Of a stretch of DNA of 45,066 nucleotides, positions 30,601 to 38,645 are shown in pieces. The notes beneath the pieces were generated by a model. It worked only from the letters and a program-made list of their open reading frames with translations, was not told where the DNA came from and ran no database searches. A program made the translations under genes and the position numbers. Positions within the stretch are counted from its first letter, which is position 1. Each line of letters starts with the position of its first letter. The stretch spans positions 1-45,066 of the forward strand of contig JACPPM010000330.1 in NCBI GenBank assembly GCA_016191015.1. The letters are read 5' to 3'. The DNA is from Acidobacteriota bacterium. Lineage in GTDB: Bacteria > Acidobacteriota > CAIWXX01.

Positions 30601-33329
30601 AGGCGGATATCGGCCGGATGAGTGGCCTGCGCGGCCACGGTCATGGCCACAACCAACCTCCCTCCGGCGTGCGCGTGCTCGCTCGTCTCCTCCCTCGCGC
30701 GAGGCCGATGCTCCTCGGCTTCCTCCATGAACGCATGCGCCCTGGCGTACTCGCCTCGCAGCATGGCGACGGTGGAGCCGAGTGACAGCAGCCGCACCAG
30801 AATCGGGGCGTTACCGAGCGCTCGAGCGACCGCGAGCCCGCGCTCGACCCATTTGCGCGCCTCGTCGATCCTGCGTCCATCCCAGGCTGTCTCTGCTGCC
30901 GTGACCAGTGCGTTGGCGAGCGAGCGAGTGTCGGGTCCCTTCTCCAGGAAGTCAATCACCGAGGCGGACGCGCGGAGAGACCCGTCGAAGTCTCCTTCCA
31001 ACCGAAGGGCGGCGGCCAGGATCACCCGGGCGTCGGCCCCGATCTGCTCGTGTCCCGGCTCCCCTTCATCGAGGAATTCCAGGACGGTGCGGACCGCGCG
31101 CACGGCATTCTCCGAGCCGAATGCAGCCATATGCTTCCTGGCTTGCTTCATGCCATATTCGATGACCTTCTCGGGCACGTCACCCTGAGCATAGTGGTGG
31201 ACGAGCAGCGGATAGAAACGCTCGAGGCGGCGCGCGTTTTTCCGCTCGATCTCCTCCGCGTACTTTCGATGAAGCCAGCGCCGTTTCCTGCGGGACATGC
31301 CCGCGTAGAGGACGTCGCGCACGACACCGCTCGAATACATCATGCGGTCGCCACGCGATCCCGCCTCCTCCTGGATGAAGCCCGCCTTCGTCAGATTCTC
31401 GATAGCATTTTCGAGCTGCGGTTCATTTGTTCCGGAGAGTGCCAGAAGATCTTCGAATTCGAAAGTCTTTCCGATCACGGAGGCGATTGCCAGGGTCTCG
31501 CGCAGATCCTCCGGCAGGCGCTCAACGCGTTTCTCCACCGTCTGCAGGATCGTCGGCGGCAGCACGGGAATCGCACTGTCCGAGAGCAATCTCCATGTGC
31601 CCGATTCTCCCTTGACGATTCCACCGGCATCGGAGAGCGTGCGGACAAGCTCGATGGTGAAGTACGGGTTCCCTTCCGACGCCTCGTAGATCCGGTCGAC
31701 GAGGGAGGGTTCGACGTTCGATCCCCCGAGCATCGCCTCGATGAAGGCACGGTGCTCGACGTGTGAGAAAGGCTCGACGCGGACGAGCGTGAAACGCCTG
31801 TCCCCGTGAAAACTCTCGATCAACGAGATGAGTGGATGGCCACGCTGAACGTCCGAGGCGCGGTAGGTGGCGGCGACGAAAGTCGGGGTTGGTCCGAGCC
31901 GGCGCACGACGTACTGCAGCGCCTCGACCGACACATCGCCCGCGTGGAGGTCCTCCAGGAGCAAGGCCAGCGGCTGGCCGCCTGCGATGCGCGTGAGCGT
32001 CCGCGCGATCAGCTCGAAGACGGCGATCCGGTCTGCCGGCCGTTGGACATCGCCTGGGGTCAGGGGGGGCGTGGTACTGGTGGAGCTGAGGCGGATCTCG
32101 CCGATCTCGGCAAGGGCCGGGAAGAGCGCCGCGAGCTCGGGGGCCAGATCGGAGAAATCGGCCGAGGCCGACCAGGATCCGCCCGATTTCTGCCGGTAGT
32201 AATCCTGGATGGCTTCGCAGAATCCCTCGTAAGGGAATGCCCGGTCGCGTTCGACAAACCGCCCGTGGAGGACATGAACGTGGTGTGAGACTGCCAGCTT
32301 CTCCGCCTCCTCCAGCAGGCGACTCTTTCCCGTCCCCGCCTCGCCGGCAACTAACACGAACTGGCACTCACCCGACAGAGCGAGGTTGATTCGGCGCTGG
32401 AGAACTCCGATCTCCGATGCGCGACCGATCAAAGGCGCGCTGCGGGCGCGGTGATGCGGCGCTGTTCGTGGACCGTGTCCGATGGGTGCCGCGGACTCCT
32501 CCTCACGGATCTGCGAGCGCACTCTGAGGAGCGCGTCGGCGATATCGCCGCCCCGTTGCGGCCGCTTCCATCTGCTCTTCTCGAGACACTGCATGATGAG
32601 ATCGTCCAGGTCTGCGGGAATCGCGGTGCCGCGCGCGCGCGGTGAGAGCGGGACTTCGTTGACGATACTGTAGAGAACCGCTGGCACGCTGCCGGTGAAC
32701 GGAGCGTCACCGAGAGCGCACTCATAGAGGACAGTGCCGAGCGAATAGATGTCGGTGCGGCCGTCGATCTCCTCGGTCGTGACCTGCTCCGGGCTGAAGT
32801 AGGTGGCGGTCCCCACGAGCGCGCCTGTGCGCGTGAGGCGGTCCTCGGTGAGGGCCATGGCCAGGCCGAAGTCGGTGACCCGAGCGCGGATGAGATCCGG
32901 CGGTTCGCGCTCCACCAGAATGTTCTCCGGCTTGATGTCGCGGTGGATGACCCCCCGCGCGTGACTGTATTCCAGCGCTTCGCCGACCTGGATCCCGACC
33001 TCGATCATCTCGCCGAGCCGGAGAGAGCGCTCCCGGATGAGAGCCCGGAGGCTCGTGCCCCGCACGAAAGGCATCACGAAGAAGAGCGCGCCTGCGTGCA
33101 TACCGATGTCGTGCACAGCCACGATCGACGGATGATCCATCCCCGCAACCACGCGCGCCTCGCGCTTGAACCGCTCTTCCGTCTCCGGCGTGAAAAGCGT
33201 CGGAGGCAACAACTTGATCGCGACCTCACGGCCCAGGAGCGGGTCCTGCGCGAGATACACCACTCCCATCCCACCCCTACCGATCTCTCTCAGGATCTCG
33301 TAGCGGTCCGACAGCTTCTCGCCAATCAT
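27699..33329 (-). CDS. Giant Ser/Thr kinase - AAA ATPase - helical repeats - two SBP_bac_5 domains fusion
   Basis: The protein has 1876 residues. Domains in order: Hanks-type kinase (about 12-270) with GRGGMG (18-23), Lys39, HRDIKPEN (Asp131) and DFG (153-155); AAA ATPase (about 298-560) with Walker A GEAGTGKS (329-336) and LLLEDLHAGD (457-466) as Walker B; a helical TPR-like region (about 600-885); and two complete peptide/nickel-type solute-binding domains (about 890-1385 and 1390-1876). These carry FHLRPGARWHDGSPVTA and FRLREGVRFHDGRRLTS. No signal peptide or membrane segment is evident, so the binding domains appear cytoplasmic and may sense an internal ligand that controls the kinase. 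All kinase and ATPase motifs are intact. A SnoaL-like gene follows. Confidence 0.9.
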   Translation of the reverse strand: MIGEKLSDRYEILREIGRGGMGVVYLAQDPLLGREVAIKLLPPTLFTPETEERFKREARVVAGMDHPSIVAVHDIGMHAGALFFVMPFVRGTSLRALIRERSLRLGEMIEVGIQVGEALEYSHARGVIHRDIKPENILVEREPPDLIRARVTDFGLAMALTEDRLTRTGALVGTATYFSPEQVTTEEIDGRTDIYSLGTVLYECALGDAPFTGSVPAVLYSIVNEVPLSPRARGTAIPADLDDLIMQCLEKSRWKRPQRGGDIADALLRVRSQIREEESAAPIGHGPRTAPHHRARSAPLIGRASEIGVLQRRINLALSGECQFVLVAGEAGTGKSRLLEEAEKLAVSHHVHVLHGRFVERDRAFPYEGFCEAIQDYYRQKSGGSWSASADFSDLAPELAALFPALAEIGEIRLSSTSTTPPLTPGDVQRPADRIAVFELIARTLTRIAGGQPLALLLEDLHAGDVSVEALQYVVRRLGPTPTFVAATYRASDVQRGHPLISLIESFHGDRRFTLVRVEPFSHVEHRAFIEAMLGGSNVEPSLVDRIYEASEGNPYFTIELVRTLSDAGGIVKGESGTWRLLSDSAIPVLPPTILQTVEKRVERLPEDLRETLAIASVIGKTFEFEDLLALSGTNEPQLENAIENLTKAGFIQEEAGSRGDRMMYSSGVVRDVLYAGMSRRKRRWLHRKYAEEIERKNARRLERFYPLLVHHYAQGDVPEKVIEYGMKQARKHMAAFGSENAVRAVRTVLEFLDEGEPGHEQIGADARVILAAALRLEGDFDGSLRASASVIDFLEKGPDTRSLANALVTAAETAWDGRRIDEARKWVERGLAVARALGNAPILVRLLSLGSTVAMLRGEYARAHAFMEEAEEHRPRAREETSEHAHAGGRLVVAMTVAAQATHPADIRLDEEAEILSNVFETLVQSDARGNLLPLLADRWEPIGSGSSFVFHLRPGARWHDGSPVTAACVKASIEASARRSRHGLAPAHAAISGMDVFLDGSAPEVAGLIVRDEATLEVSLVEPLPIFPALLTHVRTGIARADAVTSHSSGAMATGPFRLQSAQPERIMIERQTGYWRGKDALLDAVVFRSGLSSGDIARGLRSGEIDLARDVRPADMEETLRDSHAAAGATVVDTLKKNIYLVVFNTNSPAVRSPDVRRALRHVVRTHDLVRATMGRFAEPAEGLLPPGFLGHDPVRRHHSMSVDEAAELLGRSRTPFRLRAAVHPILRDRYAAVTDELFRVWAEIGVHVEVATTDIDDFIARETANEGIDLLLGRHVADYDDPDNFCYQLFHSTFGRYGRYYSFPALDELIERARAETWLGEREKLYRKIENVLLDDDVILPLFHEIDCRVASARIRGLAMRSTPPYVNYAEIGKVESAIWTSDRSAGGGIITVPLTGEILTLDPARVRTLEEYEACQTVFETLTQEGEGARVIPWLADEIQMEGDGRVFHFRLREGVRFHDGRRLTSRDVRHSFERMLLDPHSDARWLLSPIIGADALLNGDGRELTGLQILSEREFTVRLREPMTFFPALVTHYPAMTPAGMEHPGSSWREGCVGTGPFRVVRHEPGRRLVLEANPDYWRPGLPKCDGLSFAYRVPPSEILEGFRAGRYSLAWNLAPADVNALRRDIEYARCFRESPSLSTHLVAFNIHDGPLAEEPLRHRFLEAVDVPLIVRRALGRLATPARSLIPPGLLGHEPPLGSSTRAASIRPDTSAIALVGMIHSLYEGPYAGLAADLFDALRAAGFSIKILEQHPETPGGRDTAADFVLIRWMADYADADSFVHGLLHTQQGYQGHRCGLREVDELSEQARAEPDAEARHRIYGRVEQIIADRALLLPLFHEQICRFARPEVMDFELSFPGPHVIYEKLWIRR

Positions 33330-33815
33330 GTCTCTACCAGTGCAGCCTCAGGTGCGCCGAAGTGAGGCTAATCTACATCCGGCCCTGCCGCGATGCAAAA
33401 CAGAGCGAGCGGTGTTTAACAGTGCTGGTGGTCGGTCGCACGGACATCCCGGGTGCGGACGAGAGCGTGAGGCGATTAGAAACTGTTGCCGTTCACCACG
33501 GAGAGCACTGAGCTCCACGGAGAGGAACGTTGTGAAAACTTCCCGAGCTCCGTGGTCGGATGGATATCTGAGCACAGCTGTGTTCGCAGCAATGCGTCCG
33601 TTCGTACGGACGGATGAACGATAGAATTGGAGCGCCGGCAGATGGATTCGCACCACGAATCGGTGCGCTCGAGGGTTCCGTCGGTGGAAGAGCTTGTCGG
33701 TTCACCAGATTTCGATGGCGATCGAGGCGATTCATGCTGCGTGTCGTGCCGCGCAGCCCTCCTGGTCGAGAACTCGGAAAGTGCTTGACCCCATGACACA
33801 CTTCAGGACGTCGGG
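33330..33815. other. Intergenic region with degenerate palindromic repeat
   Basis: No convincing gene is seen in these 486 bases. They hold the inverted repeat at 33495-33556, a short palindrome (GTCCG-ttcgta-CGGAC, about 33597-33612) and a hairpin CGCACC-acgaatc-GGTGCG (33649-33667). The sequence lies between the divergent kinase gene and a possible truncated gene starting at 33816. A promoter for the kinase gene should be near 33340-33400, but no clear consensus boxes are visible. Confidence 0.5.
33495..33556. repeat. Inverted repeat of the CACGGAG dispersed type
   Basis: ACCACGGAG (33495-33503) is the exact reverse complement of CTCCGTGGT (33548-33556), with a further GCTCCACGGAG copy between them. 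The spelling resembles dispersed TTCACCACGGAG-type repeats of environmental bacteria and the inner repeat of the element at 14602. Boundaries are uncertain. Confidence 0.5.
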
Positions 33816-34202
33816 ATGAAGCAGGCGCTGACGAAATCTCTCATGAACGGTGGCACTGGTCAGGCCGAGCTGAAAGTGGCACGTGTGAACCCTCAGGAGG
33901 GGGACGCCGAGATCGAGTTGATGGAGATTCAGTTCCCCGGACAGGGAGGGCTCCACGAGCGTCAGAGTGCGCTGCTTGCGAAGCTCTTTGGAGCCGAGGA
34001 CTCGATCACGTATGCCGAGCATGACGCGGAGTTGCTCGCGGCGAGCAACCGTGCGAGGCAGAAGCTGTCGGAGTTTGCCGAGCGATTCCGCAAGGAGTTA
34101 CCACTGGGAGAGCGCCTGCTCGTGAAGGCGCCGTTTCGGACTGCAGATGGTGGCAACGATGAGTGCGCCGATCACGCGCTACCGAATAGCTATTTCTCTA
34201 CA
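33816..34202 (+). pseudogene. Possible 3'-truncated gene with DUF2314 (YegJ)-like region
   Basis: The frame from ATG 33816 has protein-like composition and, near residues 68-116, AEHDAELLAASNRARQKL followed by LSEFAERFRKELPLGE and LLVKAPFRTADGGN. This fits DUF2314/YegJ proteins, where the segment is normally followed by EHMWV. Here the match stops after DGGN, and the frame runs on without a stop into the antisense of the next gene's 3' end. It looks as if the C-terminus was lost by rearrangement. Recognition is weak and a chance frame remains possible. Confidence 0.4.
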
Positions 34203-36971
34203 CTAGTGGAACGGCGGCAGCGCGAAGAGCTGCACCTCGCCGATGTCGTGCCACACGACCGCGAGCTCACGCCCTCGCAGGAACACGGATATCCTGCGCT
34301 GCGTCCCCGAACCCGTCGCAAACCACTCGACAGGACGGCCTGTGCTGTCAAGGAACCAGAGATCACCGTTATTCGAAACCAGGGCAAGATTGCCGCCGAA
34401 CAGAAGAGAGGAGTAGGCGAAGGCCCTCTCTATGTTGACAGTCCTGATCGGTGCGCCGGCAGCCGTGTAGATATTCACAGCGCAGGAATCTACCTCGAGA
34501 GAATCGCCATGATGCACGAGGACCGCGAAGGAGCCATCAGGAGCCACGCTTGCGCTCTGGAGATGTCCGAGCCATCTGCCGTCCGGCTGCTTTTCGATCG
34601 TCCGGATGGCTTTGCCCGAGCCATCCACGATGTAGATCTTGTCATAAGCGAGCATGAGCAGCCGGTCGTTGCCGATGGATCCGATCAATTCCCGTCGTGA
34701 CTCGTCACCCTGAAATCGCCAGTCATCACGACGCTTCCCGTTGGAATCGAAGTGCATGTACCGGTCTCTCGAGTGCTTCTCGGAATTCAGATAGACGTGG
34801 CCTTCGTCCGATACAGCGAGCGAGGCCCATGACAGTTTGCCGGGAAGGTCTGCGGCGGCGGGCTCGCAGGTGCGAAGAGGCAGCCCCGAGTGGTCGAATA
34901 CGTGGACGACCCCCGTTTCGCTGTCGAGCGCGTAGAGACGGCCAGACCGATCGGCGACAACTTGCGCAATCGAGCCGAGCAGGGGTGATGCAGGCGGTTC
35001 GCCCAGAATCTTGTCGACGATCCCTTCATCCGACAGGCGCATGATCGTTCTGCCGTCGCTGACCCAGATCCGGTCGTCAGGGGAGATGTTGAAGCCGGCG
35101 CTGAGAGCTATGGGCCGACCATTCGTGTAAGACGGCTGGATCTCCGACTGAACTCCGCCATCGGCGCGCATGCGGACCAATGGCTTCGGACCTTCAAAGT
35201 CGTGAACTGTGACGCCGCCATCGGCGTCTGCCGCGATGTCTGTGGGATAACTTGGTTCCCGACCCCACGCTGATCCAAGGTCGATGGTTCTGACATGCCC
35301 GCCGTCGCTGTCGTAAAACTGTATGTTATGCATGATCACATCGAGAACCGCGATCTCTCCTGTCGCAGTCACGGTGAGGTCCTTGGGCGAAAGCAGATAG
35401 GATTCGGTCGATGGGCCCCCCTCCGTTGCTCGCCGATTCTGGGTCGACCTTGCCGAGAGCGACCAGCGCCGCGTGCCATCCTTGCCAAATGATAAGATCT
35501 CCTCATCGGCTGTGAAGCTGGCTACTGCGTCCCGTTCCTCGCGCGTGACGATAGCGACGAAACCGCCATGTCCATCTCCGGCGATGGCATTGAAGGGCGG
35601 GCAGTCGAGATCCCCGGCTGCCGTCGACATCCCGCTTTCGCCGTCGACCCACCAGGTGGAGGCCTTGGAGTCGCGTCTGTACGATCCGTAGCTGACGACC
35701 CAACGGCTGTCGCCTGCCCATGCGCAGAAAACCTCGTGCGTTTCGGTCGGTGATTCGAGGCGGCTCGTGCGGATGACGCGTCCCTGCTGATCGGCGATCA
35801 CGAAGCTGTGTGATCCGTCTTTTTCGGCGCGGACAAACCCGATACGTCCTTCGTCGTCGAAATCAAATGCGCAGATATCACGTATCGGCGTGCTCACAGT
35901 GTCGGCCTTACCCGCAAGTGAGAATCCGCCGATGCGCTTCAGAGGGCGCTCCGGGGTCATGACTCGGATGGCATCGTAGTCAGGATCGTCGGCGTACGGA
36001 AGACGTCTGATTTCCTCTACGATCCAGTGTCCGGTTTCCTTCTGAAGACTGGCGTTGTATGTGACGCGTTCCGAGACGGAAGCAAACCTCAGTTCGAATT
36101 TGCCGAGCTGGCCGGTACTGAGGATGGCGCCGGTACGACGAACCGTACTGATCAGCCGTGACTCTGCAGTCGCGTTCCCAGGCACGTCATAGTCATGTGG
36201 GCGATCAATCGACCAGATCACGCCGCCAAGCGGATCCACGAGTGCAAAACGCGCGCCGGACGATTGCGTACTCGCCTCATAGAGCAGGCAATGCGTGATG
36301 ATGAGTGGGGTCCCAGGAACCGATCGCGCGTCGAGAAGGTCGTCCAGAAGGCTCCCCCCCGGGGACAATTCCGAGAGCAAAACCTTCTTCGCCAGGTGGC
36401 CGGTTGAGAGATTGTAGATCCGCCAGACTTCGCCAGCCGTAACGTCATGAGTCAGGCGAACGATGAAATGGTCAGAGACAGGAACTAAAATGAGTCCGAG
36501 CACGCAAGGATGAGGCGGAAGATCGATGGGGATTAGGGGCCTATCCACAAGCTCCTCCATGCGCGTGGATCCATCGGGAGTGAGAATGACGATCCGGATC
36601 TTCCCGGGGTCACGATAACCCTGGAGCCCTTCCGTGTACGCATACCCGGCGGCGACCCCCTCGTCAGTTACGACGGCATCGAAAAGAGTGAAAGGCCGCT
36701 TCCCCGCCCACCGCTCCTTCCCGTCACGCAGCATCCGATACGTAGCCGGTCCGCGGCCATCTTTCTCGCTCGGGTCGACGCTCAGAACTGCCACACCTGA
36801 CGGCGATCGGTAGACTTGTGGATCCAAAATCGAGGTCAACGTCCGAGCTTCCGCCGCGACGGAGCAGTTTAGAACCAGCGCGACACGGACAGAGGTACCG
36901 GTGATTCCCGCAACGAGACATCGAAACGGTGGCACCCAGCAACCGCGCGCTCCAGCCGCATGCCTATTCAT
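34203..36971 (-). CDS. Secreted beta-propeller (NHL/six-bladed-like) protein
   Basis: The 922 residues start with a hydrophobic signal-like segment (CLVAGITGTSVRVALVLNCSVAAEA). From about 450 on, repeats of about 45 residues have the form ...DITVTADGEIAVLD....IQFYDSDG, for example PTDIAADADGGVTVHD, GFNISPDDRIWVSDG and QVVADRSGRLYALDSETG. This is typical of NHL or six-bladed propellers used for binding. The N-terminal part may be a second propeller or a beta sandwich. No enzyme motif is visible. ATG 36971 overlaps the stop of the preceding small gene by eight bases and is the first Met before the signal segment; the longer upstream frame overlaps that gene. Confidence 0.75.
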   Translation of the reverse strand: MNRHAAGARGCWVPPFRCLVAGITGTSVRVALVLNCSVAAEARTLTSILDPQVYRSPSGVAVLSVDPSEKDGRGPATYRMLRDGKERWAGKRPFTLFDAVVTDEGVAAGYAYTEGLQGYRDPGKIRIVILTPDGSTRMEELVDRPLIPIDLPPHPCVLGLILVPVSDHFIVRLTHDVTAGEVWRIYNLSTGHLAKKVLLSELSPGGSLLDDLLDARSVPGTPLIITHCLLYEASTQSSGARFALVDPLGGVIWSIDRPHDYDVPGNATAESRLISTVRRTGAILSTGQLGKFELRFASVSERVTYNASLQKETGHWIVEEIRRLPYADDPDYDAIRVMTPERPLKRIGGFSLAGKADTVSTPIRDICAFDFDDEGRIGFVRAEKDGSHSFVIADQQGRVIRTSRLESPTETHEVFCAWAGDSRWVVSYGSYRRDSKASTWWVDGESGMSTAAGDLDCPPFNAIAGDGHGGFVAIVTREERDAVASFTADEEILSFGKDGTRRWSLSARSTQNRRATEGGPSTESYLLSPKDLTVTATGEIAVLDVIMHNIQFYDSDGGHVRTIDLGSAWGREPSYPTDIAADADGGVTVHDFEGPKPLVRMRADGGVQSEIQPSYTNGRPIALSAGFNISPDDRIWVSDGRTIMRLSDEGIVDKILGEPPASPLLGSIAQVVADRSGRLYALDSETGVVHVFDHSGLPLRTCEPAAADLPGKLSWASLAVSDEGHVYLNSEKHSRDRYMHFDSNGKRRDDWRFQGDESRRELIGSIGNDRLLMLAYDKIYIVDGSGKAIRTIEKQPDGRWLGHLQSASVAPDGSFAVLVHHGDSLEVDSCAVNIYTAAGAPIRTVNIERAFAYSSLLFGGNLALVSNNGDLWFLDSTGRPVEWFATGSGTQRRISVFLRGRELAVVWHDIGEVQLFALPPFH

Positions 36972-37230
36972 CGCTGATGACTCCGCGGTCAAGGCCGGCG
37001 TGCGAAAAACGTTCACGACAGTACCGGGCCCGCTCCTCGGCCACGTAGAACACTGCGCCGGAAGCCGGAGAGGTGAGGATCCCCGATACGAACTCCTCGA
37101 TTCCAATCACGTAGTCGACGCCCTCGTCGGTCAAGATTCGTTCGACAGCTGTCGCCTCGTTCAAAGAAGCTGCGAGAAAGACGGGGACGAGCTCGTGTCC
37201 TTCGAAATGTTCGGGTCCGACGCGCGCCAT
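36964..37230 (-). CDS. Small DUF2007-like protein
   Basis: The protein has 88 residues. VPVFLAASLNEATAVERIL followed by TDEGVDYVIG matches the opening of DUF2007 (putative signal-transducing protein) members, in which the chain compares a residue or ligand position across two short helices. Function is unknown. A strong AAGGAGG site lies not before this ATG but before a seven-codon frame (ATG 37260 to TGA 37237) that ends six bases upstream, so re-initiation may set its expression. Its stop overlaps the start of the beta-propeller gene. Confidence 0.65.
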   Translation of the reverse strand: MARVGPEHFEGHELVPVFLAASLNEATAVERILTDEGVDYVIGIEEFVSGILTSPASGAVFYVAEERARYCRERFSHAGLDRGVISDE

Positions 37231-37581
37231 GATCGATCAGCTCGCTCGACCGCCGGTCATGATTCGCCTCCTTGCCATCGCGTTCCTCGCCCACTCACTC
37301 TAGGGCATCTTGTCAGGATGAACAAGGCCCGGATCTGCCAGGCATCCTCGGTGCTTCGAGCCCGTAATCGACGTATACGAGCGCAGGGTCGCGGGGCGCC
37401 GGGCGAAGGGGAATACTATGCGGGATTGTGGAGTAATGCCGAGGGGAAACCGGAGCCGTGGAGCGGGCGGGGCGGCTCGTTCCCCGTGCTAGAATACCTC
37501 GGCTGATCGTCGACGGGCGGGCGGGGTGAGAGCTTAGGAATTTTCTCTTACACGGGTGAGAGATATCGAAGGGGGGATTTC
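37231..37581. other. Intergenic region between divergent DUF2007-like and MoxR genes
   Basis: The region contains a seven-codon minus-strand leader frame (37237-37260, MTGGRAS) preceded by AGGAGG, and a TAGAAT box at 37490-37495 that may be the -10 of the MoxR operon, although no good -35 is visible. GGGGGG lies just before GTG 37582. I see no further gene or repeat. Confidence 0.4.
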
Positions 37582-38562
37582 GTGGACGATGTGAAGCAGG
37601 CAGCCGAAGCGCTGCAGAAAGCTCTGGGGCAGGTAATCTACGGCAAGCAGGGAATTATCCAACTGGTCCTGACGTGCCTTCTGGCCGACGGGCACCTCCT
37701 CCTGGAAGACGTCCCTGGCACCGCCAAGACTATGCTGGCGAAAGCGCTCGCGAAGGCGCTCGGCGGGAACTTCCGCCGCCTGCAATGTACCCCCGACCTT
37801 CTGCCTGGAGACATCACCGGGTCGAGTGTCTACAACCAGAAGTCAGGTGAGCTCACCTTCATCCCCGGTCCGGTCTTCACACAGGTTCTCTTGGCCGATG
37901 AGATCAATCGAGCAACGCCTCGAACGCAGGCAGCCCTGCTGGAGTGCATGGCCGAACGGCAGGTGAGCGTCGAGAACCGTACGTATGCTTTGAAGCGCCC
38001 CTTCTTTGTGCTCGCGACGCAGAACCCCGTCGAGCACGAGGGCACGTTCCCACTGCCCGAGGCGCAGCTCGATCGATTCCTGATGCGCATCTCGCTCGGC
38101 TACCCGAGTCAGAAGGCCGAAGAGCACATGCTGACCCGCTGGCAACGGGCGAACCCGCTGGATGAGGTGACCGAGGTGCTCAATCTAGATTCCCTCTCAC
38201 GGCTCCAGGATCGAGTCCGCGAGGTGAACGTCGCGGCCGAAGTGCGTTCGTACGTCGTTCAGCTTGTCGCGGCGACCAGGACCACGAAGGATTTGGTGCT
38301 CGGAGCGAGCCCGCGCGCCAGCCACGCGCTTTATCGTGCCAGCCAGGCATTCGCCGCCATGTCTGGTCGCACATACGTGCTCCCCGACGATGTGAAGCGG
38401 CTCTACCCGTCGATTCTCTATCACCGGGTGATTCTCGGCGCCGAGGGGAGGCTGGCACGCCGGAGTCCCCGCCAGTCAGTGGATCAGGCCGTGGGCCTCG
38501 TGCCGGTCCCGATCATCGGCGGACCACCGCTCGAGATCGAGCGTCCGGAGACGGGACTGTGA
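37582..38562 (+). CDS. MoxR family AAA+ ATPase
   Basis: This 326-residue AAA+ chaperone-like ATPase has Walker A EDVPGTAKT (42-50), Walker B VLLADEINRA (102-111), the sensor segment ATQNPVEHEGTFPLPEAQLDRF and a C-terminal lid. MoxR proteins help fold or activate partner complexes, usually those with DUF58 and von Willebrand-type domains. The start is GTG 37582 after a G-rich ribosome site. It is followed by DUF58 and DUF4129 genes, a standard arrangement. Confidence 0.95.
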   Translation: MDDVKQAAEALQKALGQVIYGKQGIIQLVLTCLLADGHLLLEDVPGTAKTMLAKALAKALGGNFRRLQCTPDLLPGDITGSSVYNQKSGELTFIPGPVFTQVLLADEINRATPRTQAALLECMAERQVSVENRTYALKRPFFVLATQNPVEHEGTFPLPEAQLDRFLMRISLGYPSQKAEEHMLTRWQRANPLDEVTEVLNLDSLSRLQDRVREVNVAAEVRSYVVQLVAATRTTKDLVLGASPRASHALYRASQAFAAMSGRTYVLPDDVKRLYPSILYHRVILGAEGRLARRSPRQSVDQAVGLVPVPIIGGPPLEIERPETGL

Positions 38563-38645
38563 GGGTGCAAGCCGGCTGCCTGGATTTCCTCTTGGACGCA
38601 TCGGCACGGGATGCCAAGGCGTTCGTCAGAATTCGCTGACATCGT

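Noticed and set aside
34203-34700. Continuation of the frame from 33816 as a 294-residue protein
   Set aside because: The second half is antisense to the propeller gene and loses protein-like features after the DGGN segment.
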